Part shown: piece by piece, positions 1 to 5,293 of the stretch
Position numbering within the stretch: the stretch's first letter is position 1
How the letters are laid out: each line of letters opens with the position of its first letter
Assembly (NCBI GenBank): GCA_028868455.1
Contig: JAGWUK010000234.1
Coordinates: 1 to 5,614 of the forward strand
Source: Burkholderiales bacterium
GTDB lineage: Bacteria > Pseudomonadota > Gammaproteobacteria > Burkholderiales > Burkholderiaceae_D
Length of the DNA: 5,614 nucleotides
Reading direction: 5' to 3'
Program-made: the position numbers and the translations under genes
Notes under the pieces: generated by a model
The model's database searches: none
What the model saw: only the letters and a program-made list of their open reading frames with translations
Told to the model about the DNA's origin: nothing

Positions 1-415
1 CGTCTTTGGCGGTGAGCGCGGCATGCAGTTCTTGTGCGGCAGCGTGCTTTCGGTCGTCGGGGGAAGCTTCGTGTGCTTCGTGTTTGTCGTCGTGCGCTGT
101 ACCGTGTTGTTTGCCTTCGTGCGGTGATTCTTTGTGTCCGTCAACATCATCCGGTTTGCGTTGCGCGGCGTCGCCGAAACTGGATTCCAGATGTTTGCGT
201 TTGGCCAGCATGGTTGGACTTTTTTTGAGCCCGTGCGCGGCGGCTTTTTGTTGCAAGGTCTTTTTGCTGTTGCCAATGCCGGTGATTAACTGGCGCTGCG
301 CGACGGCGCCTGGTCGCCGGTCCTGCAAGGTCGCACCGCTATGTTGTGGGGTGTGGGTAGCTTCCGCGCCGGTGTCGTCTGCCGGTTTTTTTTGAACGGG
401 TTCGTGAGCTTTCAC
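1..415 (-). CDS. N-terminal part of eCIS/DUF4157-associated-like protein (runs off window)
   Basis: An open minus-strand frame begins at a GTG (415-413) preceded by AAGGA (428-424) at 8-nt spacing, and runs without a stop through base 1, giving 138 visible residues. No in-frame ATG occurs upstream as far as I read (to about 600); in-frame GTG codons at 559 and 523 lack such a ribosome site. The product is hydrophilic, probably disordered, with no signal peptide or membrane segment, and is rich in His, Lys, Glu and Gln, especially residues 90-135. Residues 30-43 read LQDRRPGAVAQRQL, followed by GNSKKTLQQKA (48-58) and then LAKRKHLESSFGDAAQRK (70-87). From memory, a DNRPEAxxQRKL motif followed by QLxxxFG..QR is typical of N-terminal regions of proteins encoded near extracellular contractile injection systems and eCIS-core (DUF4157) proteins. 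Family assignment is therefore inference; the functional C-terminal domain is outside the window, so no activity can be named. The strand choice is firm, because the opposite frame gives an implausible Cys/Ser-rich product. Confidence 0.72.
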   Translation of the reverse strand, partial: MKAHEPVQKKPADDTGAEATHTPQHSGATLQDRRPGAVAQRQLITGIGNSKKTLQQKAAAHGLKKSPTMLAKRKHLESSFGDAAQRKPDDVDGHKESPHEGKQHGTAHDDKHEAHEASPDDRKHAAAQELHAALTAKD

Positions 416-423
416 TATCGTGT

Positions 424-428
424 TCCTT
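424..428 (-). promoter_or_regulatory. Shine-Dalgarno deciding the GTG start of the eCIS-like gene
   Basis: AAGGA on the minus strand lies 8 nt before the GTG at 415-413. The frame stays open far upstream with no in-frame ATG seen, so this site is the main reason for choosing the GTG start. Confidence 0.55.
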
Positions 429-506
429 GCAAAGAAAACAGCGTTGATGCCTGATAGAACTGACGTTAGCCCGCCACAGCGGTGTGATGGCGCGACGCTG
501 GTCGAA

Positions 507-523
507 GTGACTGCCTTAGTCAC
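507..523. repeat. Perfect 6-bp inverted repeat (candidate operator)
   Basis: The plus strand reads GTGACT (507-512), GCCTT, AGTCAC (518-523), a perfect dyad with a 5-nt centre. It lies about 90 bp upstream of the GTG start of the eCIS-like gene and about 23 bp downstream of a TTGACA hexamer, a position suited to a repressor or activator site. There is no T-run after it on either strand, so it is not a terminator. The spacing does not match CRP/FNR sites (TGTGA-N6-TCACA). The binding protein is unknown. Confidence 0.35.
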
Positions 524-552
524 ATCGCCTTGCCTGGCCAAATTTTTGTCAA
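524..552 (-). promoter_or_regulatory. Possible promoter for the eCIS-like gene (good -35, poor -10)
   Basis: A perfect -35 hexamer TTGACA (552-547) lies on the minus strand. At 17-nt spacing the -10 position reads GGCGAT (529-524), a poor match to TATAAT, so the promoter would be weak or activator-dependent if real. It faces the gene starting at 415, and the dyad at 507-523 overlaps the expected transcription start. Confidence 0.25.
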
Positions 553-1007
553 TTCCCACAGACGGTCGTCGTGAGTGGCGACTGGCGCGTGTTGCTGGTT
601 TTCGGGTTGCCGAGAATTGCGAATTGATGCTGAAGCTTGCGCCGACGCTGTTATCAATGTAGCAGTTTTATGATTTGCTTGCTTGCATAAATGCTATTGC
701 ATCGCAGATTTTTTTTGCCTGATGCTCGCCGCACACGGTTCGAAATTTTGCTGATAAATTCCGCAGGAATTGCTCTGTTCAGTGCCAAGTACACCAGCGA
801 TTTATGATACTGCCCTCTAGTATTTTTAGGTGCCCCTTTGTCTGTGCGCGCAATGGGCCAGAAATTTTAAATTTATGGGGGAGTATATGTGTTGTCCGTC
901 TTGCTGCTGCATGGCAGTGGAGAGGCGGACGGGCAATATCGTGGCATCGTGTCTGCGCCGGAGTTGCATGCAGGAAGTCTGGGGCGAGGGAGGGTATTTT
1001 TCTTCAG

Positions 1008-1050
1008 CCGGATTTCCTGCCGGCGTGGAATGCGCCAGCCTGGAATCCGG
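1008..1050 (-). terminator. Long imperfect hairpin after the 70-aa gene; no U-tract
   Basis: The outer arm CCGGATT (1008-1014) pairs with AATCCGG (1044-1050). After a bulge, CC (1016-1017) pairs with GG (1042-1043). The inner arm 1019-1025 pairs with 1033-1039 around a 7-nt loop. The one inner mismatch is C/A on the plus strand but a G-U wobble in minus-strand RNA, so folding favours minus transcripts. It starts 18 nt past the stop codon of the 70-aa gene, which suits a 3'-end role. What follows on the minus strand is A-rich rather than U-rich, so it is not a canonical Rho-independent terminator. It could be an RNA-stabilising 3' hairpin, a Rho-linked end, or a REP-like extragenic palindrome. 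Confidence 0.4.
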
Positions 1051-1068
1051 TTATGTTGCCGGCGCTGC

Positions 1069-1281
1069 TTAGCGCGGGTTCGCCAGACGCAGCGCGAATT
1101 TCTTGAAATGGCGGTAGCTGGCGCCGAGTTGATCCAGGGCTTCCAGCGAGTCGCTCAGGGAGTCGCCTTGTGCGACAAAATCCTTCTTGAACTCGGCATA
1201 AGCGGCTTCCAGCACGACGCTGAGTTGATGGTTGTACAGACGGCCATAATTCAGGTGGCGGCGTTTGGTGCGTAATTTCAT
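1069..1281 (-). CDS. Small basic hypothetical protein, 70 aa
   Basis: I do not recognise this family. I chose the ATG at 1281-1279 because AAAGGAAG (1293-1286) precedes it, placing AAGGA 6 nt from the start, and because a TATAAT box lies just before that. A longer 99-aa reading from 1368 is possible: it would overlap the upstream gene by ATGA, but its extra 29 residues translate the promoter-like DNA and look non-native. The protein has a basic N-terminus (MKLRTKRRHL), then probably helical stretches (about 18-38 and 42-66), ending in a basic tail (FKKFALRLANPR). There is no Cys, signal peptide or membrane segment. Size and charge would allow nucleic-acid or ribosome binding, but nothing proves it. 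It follows the 177-aa gene by 83 bp and is the last gene before the long intergenic gap. Confidence 0.62.
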   Translation of the reverse strand: MKLRTKRRHLNYGRLYNHQLSVVLEAAYAEFKKDFVAQGDSLSDSLEALDQLGASYRHFKKFALRLANPR

Positions 1282-1285
1282 GATG

Positions 1286-1293
1286 CTTCCTTT
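1286..1293 (-). promoter_or_regulatory. Strong Shine-Dalgarno of the 70-aa gene
   Basis: AAAGGAAG on the minus strand lies immediately before the ATG at 1281, with AAGGA at 6-nt spacing. It is one of the best ribosome sites in the window and decides the short start over the ATG at 1368. Confidence 0.6.
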
Positions 1294-1305
1294 CAGTGAG
1301 CGGCG

Positions 1306-1334
1306 ATTATAGCCGCATTGCGTTCGGCAAACCT
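1306..1334 (-). promoter_or_regulatory. Candidate sigma-70 promoter of the 70-aa gene
   Basis: The minus strand carries a perfect -10 TATAAT (1311-1306). The -35 is weak: 17-nt spacing gives AGGTTT (1334-1329), and better-looking TTTGCC or GTTTGC would need only 14-15 nt. Transcription would begin near 1299, leaving a leader of roughly 18 nt that contains the Shine-Dalgarno. The -10 sits in the loop of a 5-bp dyad (GCGGC at 1300-1304, GCCGC at 1312-1316), which could be an operator or chance. Confidence 0.42.
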
Positions 1335-1364
1335 TTTTTGTCTTGTCGTCGGTTTGGGCAGACA

Positions 1365-1898
1365 TCATTGCGGCAAGCGCCAGCGCGTCACCTGATAGCT
1401 GCCCGCGACTTCGTAAATCAGGTAGGCTGAACGAAAACAGGCGCGGTCGTGGATGCGCAAATCCGCCAGCGCGCGGCGCATGAAGTGAAATGTCTGGGCG
1501 CCGAACAAAGGATATTGAATCGATACCAGCAGATAGCCGCGTCCGTATTGATCGCGGACGGCTTCATACGACGCGTGCTCCAGTTTCTTCTTGATGACGG
1601 ACGCAAACTGTGCAGCGAATTGCGCATCCGGCTCAATAAATAAATCGTCCGACACCGGCATGTAATGCGCACCGCCCGACGCGGCAGAATACAGTTCCTT
1701 GGCAAATTCTTCGCTCCAGAATGCCGTCGTTACTTCCACCCAGCGTGTCGTATGCGCCGACTGAATGATCGCTTCCGGTGGATTCGGTTCCGCGATTACG
1801 CGAAACTGTGTGTGATGGCAGCGATTGAAGTAATTCAGAAACTGATGCACGGTAAACCGCTCATACGCCTCCTGGATCACTCTGCGTTTATTCACCAT
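1365..1898 (-). CDS. Hypothetical protein, 177 aa; possible PD-(D/E)XK-nuclease-like fold
   Basis: I do not recognise a named family. The ATG at 1898-1896 lies 36 bp after the ubiH stop; only a weak GAGAA precedes it, so it is probably read from the ubiH transcript. The protein is soluble, with no signal peptide or membrane segment. Residues 1-30 look helical (YERFTVHQFLNYFNR). PNPPEAII (38-45) follows and, after a short loop, WVEVTTAFWSEEFAKEL (53-69). Later come IKKKLEHASYEAV (102-114) and YGRGYLLVSIQYPLF (118-132), the last looking like a hydrophobic core strand. An acidic residue after PP (E42), then E55-V56-T57 on a strand, and a later hydrophobic strand resemble the D...ExK layout of PD-(D/E)XK nucleases, with T in place of K. 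That is inference from pattern only; it may be inactive or unrelated. It is coding with good confidence, given its position and normal composition. Confidence 0.7.
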   Translation of the reverse strand: MVNKRRVIQEAYERFTVHQFLNYFNRCHHTQFRVIAEPNPPEAIIQSAHTTRWVEVTTAFWSEEFAKELYSAASGGAHYMPVSDDLFIEPDAQFAAQFASVIKKKLEHASYEAVRDQYGRGYLLVSIQYPLFGAQTFHFMRRALADLRIHDRACFRSAYLIYEVAGSYQVTRWRLPQ

Positions 1899-1934
1899 AC
1901 GAATTCTCGGGCGAAGGTGCGAGTCGGAAACTAA

Positions 1935-3131
1935 TTAACGCCAGCCATACATCATCTGCCGCGCCAGCGCGCCTTTGAGCGGTTCAACCATATCCAGCAG
2001 GCCGAGTCCGAGTCCCAGCAGCGACTGGCTGGCGGAGCCATCGGGGCTGCTGGCGAAAATGCGTGCCAGGGTGTCGGTCAGGCGGATCGTGGTCTGGCGG
2101 TCGGTTTTTCGTGCGGCGATGAAATCTTGCAAGGCGGCCTGCGGCTGGTCGGCATGGCGGCTCAGGCATTGCGCCAGAACGAAGGCGTCGCGCAATCCCA
2201 GATTCAGACCCTGACCGGCAACAGGATGCAGCGTTTGGGCGGCATTGCCGATGCTGACCGTCCGTGCGGTGGCGTGGGTTTGCGCGTTCAGGCCGAGCGG
2301 ATAAGCGAGGCGTTTGCTGACGCGTTGAATTTGACCGAGGCGATGGCCGAAAGCTTGTTGCAGGGCGCTGCGAAAGGCGGCGTCATCCAGCGCCAGCAAT
2401 TGTTCTGCCGTCGCCGGGCGCGCGCACCAGACCAGCGCATAGCCGTCGTCCTGCGGCAGCAGCGCCAGCGGGCCCTGATCGGTGAAGCGTTCAAAAGCGC
2501 GACCGGTGATTGGCGCGCTACAGGTGATGTGCGCGATCAGTGCGGTTTGCTGGTAATCGTGGCGTTGGCTGCGTTGCGACTGGTCGGTAAATGTACCGCC
2601 TTCTGCCTGCACCGCGATGTTGGCACTCAGCAGGGTTTTCTCGGCGCTTTGTTGCTCGTCTTCTGTATGCACTGCGTGCAGGTGCAGGGAAACCCGGTCG
2701 TCGCTTTCTTGCAGTCCTTCGACCATGACCGGCCGGTACACGCGTATACCCTGGCGCTGGATCGCGCTTTGCAGGGGCGCGATGATGTCGCCGTAGCGCG
2801 CCACATAGCCGAGTGCCGGGACATGGTAATCCTTGCTGTCGATAAAACTGCGGCCAAAATGCCCGCGCCGCGAGACATGGATTTGCCGTATCGCCGTCGC
2901 CTTGATCGGCCAGGCGCCGGCATTGTCGAGAATTTGCCGGCTGCCGTAAGACAGTGCGATAGTGCGCGCATCCTGCTCTGCCTGCGCGGCGGTTTTGGCA
3001 TCAAACAGGGCGATGCGCCCGGCCGGTATGCCTTGTTTACACAAAAGGAGGGCCAGCGCTTGCCCGACCGGGCCGGCACCGCAAATCGCGATATCGAGAT
3101 CGGTATTGCTGCTTGAAGAGAGCGTTTCCAT
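1935..3131 (-). CDS. ubiH: UbiH/COQ6-family FAD-dependent ubiquinone biosynthesis hydroxylase
   Basis: This is a flavoprotein monooxygenase of the UbiH/UbiF/VisC/COQ6 family. It hydroxylates the polyprenylated aromatic ring in ubiquinone synthesis using FAD, NAD(P)H and O2, probably with the Ubi enzymes at the inner membrane. The 398 aa match the family's usual length. Visible features are the Rossmann GAGPVG (18-23), DARTIALSYGSRQIL (54-68), HVSRRGHFG (85-93), RAFERFTDQGPLALLP (211-226), and the second FAD motif GNAAQTLHPVAGQGLNLGLRD (around 295-315). RAFERFT..GPLA.LP and GNAAQTLHP.AGQG are nearly as in E. coli UbiH, favouring ubiH over ubiF/visC; regiospecificity (C1 in E. coli UbiH) is inferred. 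The mid-protein 'DG' motif reads AEGG (176-179), with Glu for Asp. No clear ribosome site precedes the ATG, and no alternative start lies before the FAD motif. It follows pepP by 80 bp. Confidence 0.92.
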   Translation of the reverse strand: METLSSSSNTDLDIAICGAGPVGQALALLLCKQGIPAGRIALFDAKTAAQAEQDARTIALSYGSRQILDNAGAWPIKATAIRQIHVSRRGHFGRSFIDSKDYHVPALGYVARYGDIIAPLQSAIQRQGIRVYRPVMVEGLQESDDRVSLHLHAVHTEDEQQSAEKTLLSANIAVQAEGGTFTDQSQRSQRHDYQQTALIAHITCSAPITGRAFERFTDQGPLALLPQDDGYALVWCARPATAEQLLALDDAAFRSALQQAFGHRLGQIQRVSKRLAYPLGLNAQTHATARTVSIGNAAQTLHPVAGQGLNLGLRDAFVLAQCLSRHADQPQAALQDFIAARKTDRQTTIRLTDTLARIFASSPDGSASQSLLGLGLGLLDMVEPLKGALARQMMYGWR

Positions 3132-3211
3132 AGCGATTGAGTAAATCTGCCTGAATTGGCTAAAGTGGTTGGTCGGGAAAGTCTGGCATGCGACGCAGTA
3201 GATCAGACGAG

Positions 3212-4555
3212 TTATGGATGCTGCATTTCTGCTTCGATTTCTGCGACGGTTTTCGGGGTGTCGCGGCTCAGGTTCAGGTGGCCGTCGGCTGTGATCAGGA
3301 AATCGTCTTCGATGCGGATGCCGATATGCCAGTAGGCTTCCGGTACGCCTTCTGCCGGTCGTACGTAGATGCCCGGTTCGATCGTAATGACCATGCCCGG
3401 CTGCAAGCAGCGGTAAGGTTTTTCTGTGCCGGATTTTTCGGTTTCGCGATAATTGCCGACATCATGGACGTCCAGTCCCAGCCAGTGCCCGGTGCCATGC
3501 ATATAAAACTGGCGATAGGCGTTACTGGCAATGGCATCATCCAGCGTGCCGACTTTATGTCTGTCGAGCAGGCCGGTATCGAGCATGCCTTGGGTCAGTA
3601 CGCGTACGGCAGCATGATGGCCGTCCATGTAGCGCGAACCGGGGCGTGCGCACTCGAGTGCTGCCTGTTGCGAGGCCAGCACCAGCTCGTACAAGGTTTT
3701 TTGCGCCGGGCTGAATTTGCCGTTGGCCGGAAAGGTGCGCGTGATGTCGGAGGCATAGCTGTCAAACTCGCAGCCAGCGTCGATCAAAACCAGATCGCCG
3801 TCCTTGATGCAGGCATCGTTGGCGCCGTAGTGCAGCACGCAGGCATTGGCGCCCGTGGCGACGATGGCCGGATAGGCGGGCGATTGTGCGCCCTGGCGAC
3901 GGAATTCATGCAGCAGCTCGGCTTCCAGTTCGTATTCAAATTTTCCTGGCCGCGCCACCCGCATCGCGCGCGCATGGCCGACGCCGGAAATGCTGGCGGC
4001 GCGTTGCATCAGGGCGATTTCGCCATCGTCTTTGAACAGGCGCATTTCATCCAGCAGGCTGCGCACGTCGGTCGTGGTGTCGGGCGCCGTGATACCACTG
4101 CGTGATTTGCTACGGACGCTGGCGAGCCAGCCGTGCAGACGCGTATCGAGTTCGGCATCGGCACCGCTGCAATAAAATAATCTGTGCGCATCGGCGAGCA
4201 GCTCTGGCATGCGTGTATCCAGCGCATCGATCGCATGGGCCTCATCGAAACCAAAAGCCTGTTGCGCGGCGACCGGGCCATACCGAAAACCGTCCCAGAT
4301 TTCGCGTTCAGGATTTTTTTCACGACAAAATAAAATGCTTTTTTGCTGATGCGCATCGGCCACCAATACGATCAGTGCTTCGGGCTCGGTGAAGCCCGAC
4401 AGGTAGTAAAAATAACTGTCGTGGCGAAATGGAAAAGCATTGTCGTTATTGCGAATGACTTCACGCGCCGTCGGTATGATGGCGACACCACCGCCTTGCG
4501 CCTGCATCTGGCTCAGCAGATGACGGCGACGTGCGTTCCAGGAGGCATGACTCAT
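3212..4555 (-). CDS. pepP: Xaa-Pro aminopeptidase P (M24B metallopeptidase)
   Basis: A cytoplasmic aminopeptidase that removes the N-terminal residue from peptides whose second residue is proline. The 447 aa have the two-domain PepP layout: an N-terminal domain (about 1-165, with YFYYLSGFTEPEA at 48-60) and a C-terminal pita-bread catalytic domain. By comparison with E. coli PepP, all five dimetal ligands are present: D259 (LIDAG), D270 (ASDITRTF), H357 (HGTGHWLG), E393 (TIEPGIY) and E416 (RIEDD). The active-site histidines H242, H353 and H364 are also kept, so the enzyme should be active with Mn2+. The start overlaps the murU stop as ATGA (4555-4552), so translation is probably coupled to murU; only a weak site precedes it. 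A pepP-ubiH neighbourhood is common in proteobacteria. Confidence 0.96.
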   Translation of the reverse strand: MSHASWNARRRHLLSQMQAQGGGVAIIPTAREVIRNNDNAFPFRHDSYFYYLSGFTEPEALIVLVADAHQQKSILFCREKNPEREIWDGFRYGPVAAQQAFGFDEAHAIDALDTRMPELLADAHRLFYCSGADAELDTRLHGWLASVRSKSRSGITAPDTTTDVRSLLDEMRLFKDDGEIALMQRAASISGVGHARAMRVARPGKFEYELEAELLHEFRRQGAQSPAYPAIVATGANACVLHYGANDACIKDGDLVLIDAGCEFDSYASDITRTFPANGKFSPAQKTLYELVLASQQAALECARPGSRYMDGHHAAVRVLTQGMLDTGLLDRHKVGTLDDAIASNAYRQFYMHGTGHWLGLDVHDVGNYRETEKSGTEKPYRCLQPGMVITIEPGIYVRPAEGVPEAYWHIGIRIEDDFLITADGHLNLSRDTPKTVAEIEAEMQHP

Positions 4556-5277
4556 AGTGATTGTTCCAGGTTGCGATGCAGCGGCGCGTTCAGCGCATGG
4601 AGTTGATCCGGCGTGCCGAGGTTATGCCATTCACCACGATACAGTTCGCCGCCGATGCGGCCCAGATCGGCATATTCGCGCAGCAGGGGGCCGAGTTTGG
4701 CGTGGTCGCCAGGGCGTATGCTGGCAAACATTTCCGGCCGGTACACGCCGACATTGCCAAAGGTGACGCGCGGCGTGCCTTCATTCGATAAGCCCATCAA
4801 TGTCAGTGCAAAGTCACCACCGGGATGGAAGGACGGGTTTTTGACCATATACAGCCAGGCGATGTCGCGCTGGTCTTCTGCATGCGGATTGCCCCACGGG
4901 TCGTTGTCTTCCAGCGTGTTGAGACATTCGGCAAAATTGAAATGCGGTATATAGATATCGGCCGAGACCGCGATAAACGGATCGTCGCCCAATAAGTGCA
5001 TGGCGTTGGCAATGCCACCGGCGGTTTCCAGTGCGGTTTCTTCGGCAGAATATTGCAGGCGCGCGCCAAATTGCGTGCCGTCACCCAAGGTATCTTCGAG
5101 CATGTGGCCCAGATGCGCATGGTTGATGACGATCTCGGTGATGCCCGCTTTGACCAGATTCAGGATATGCCAGACGATCAGCGGGCGGCCGCGTACTTTC
5201 AATAAAGGCTTGGGGCAGGTATCGGTCAGCGGGCGCATTCTTTCGCCGCGTCCGGCCGCCAGCAGCATGGCTTTCAT
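4552..5277 (-). CDS. murU: N-acetylmuramate alpha-1-phosphate uridylyltransferase MurU
   Basis: A sugar-1-phosphate nucleotidyltransferase that makes UDP-MurNAc from MurNAc-1-phosphate and UTP. With AmgK it forms the cell-wall recycling shortcut that bypasses MurA, and hence fosfomycin, in Pseudomonas-type bacteria. The 241 aa are a single Rossmann-like domain with the nucleotide signature AAGRGERMRPLT (7-18), PKPLL (22-26), EIVINHAHLG (48-57), ETAGGI (84-89), the metal Asp D107 in VSADIY, GNVGVYRP (174-181) and GEWHNLGTPDQL (215-226). The pattern follows P. putida MurU closely, but VNGD reads VSAD and WVDVGT reads WHNLGT. I chose the ATG at 5277 because the protein signature begins there and GAGGA lies 8 nt upstream; a longer frame from 5418 runs into amgK. 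It starts 16 bp after the amgK stop. Confidence 0.92.
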   Translation of the reverse strand: MKAMLLAAGRGERMRPLTDTCPKPLLKVRGRPLIVWHILNLVKAGITEIVINHAHLGHMLEDTLGDGTQFGARLQYSAEETALETAGGIANAMHLLGDDPFIAVSADIYIPHFNFAECLNTLEDNDPWGNPHAEDQRDIAWLYMVKNPSFHPGGDFALTLMGLSNEGTPRVTFGNVGVYRPEMFASIRPGDHAKLGPLLREYADLGRIGGELYRGEWHNLGTPDQLHALNAPLHRNLEQSL

Positions 5278-5293
5278 GATTGTGTCCTCATTG

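Larger units (their letters stand above)
416..1068. other. Long intergenic region, no supported gene
   Basis: About 650 bp separate the 70-aa gene from the eCIS-like gene. Small open frames exist here on the plus strand but have odd composition and no convincing ribosome sites. Seen inside: a long imperfect hairpin (1008-1050) just after the 70-aa gene; an AT-rich stretch at about 655-880 with an 8-T run at 709-716; on the minus strand a perfect TTGACA (552-547); and a perfect dyad GTGACT-N5-AGTCAC (507-523). The region probably holds the transcript end of the right-hand cluster and the promoter and control sites of the left-hand gene. Its length and lower GC would fit a junction between conserved and acquired DNA, but no integrase, tRNA or terminal repeat is visible. 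Confidence 0.6.

Noticed and set aside
6..395. Plus-strand 129-aa open frame
   Set aside because: Cys/Ser-rich, unlike a real protein; it mirrors the minus-strand gene whose product has recognisable motifs and a proper ribosome site.
420..662. Plus-strand 80-aa open frame in the intergenic region
   Set aside because: No ribosome site or recognisable sequence; it covers the likely upstream control region of the left-hand gene.
683..716. Bulged TGCA-type hairpin before an 8-T run as a terminator
   Set aside because: The stem is short and bulged, the T-run lies 7 nt away, and no plus-strand gene ends nearby.
807..827. ATACT/AGTAT hairpin followed by TTTT as a plus-strand terminator
   Set aside because: The 5-bp AT-rich stem is weak and there is no plus-strand gene upstream to terminate.
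887..1072. Plus-strand 61-aa Cys-rich ORF (begins MCCPSCCCM) after a G-rich stretch
   Set aside because: The purine stretch is only 3-4 nt from the ATG, the composition is odd, and its end runs through the hairpin and the tail of the 70-aa gene. Not supported as a gene.
2127..3116. Plus-strand 329-aa open frame
   Set aside because: Antisense to ubiH, which has clear FAD motifs; long antisense frames are expected in GC-rich coding DNA.
3188..4105. Plus-strand 305-aa open frame
   Set aside because: Antisense to pepP, whose five metal ligands are all visible on the minus strand.
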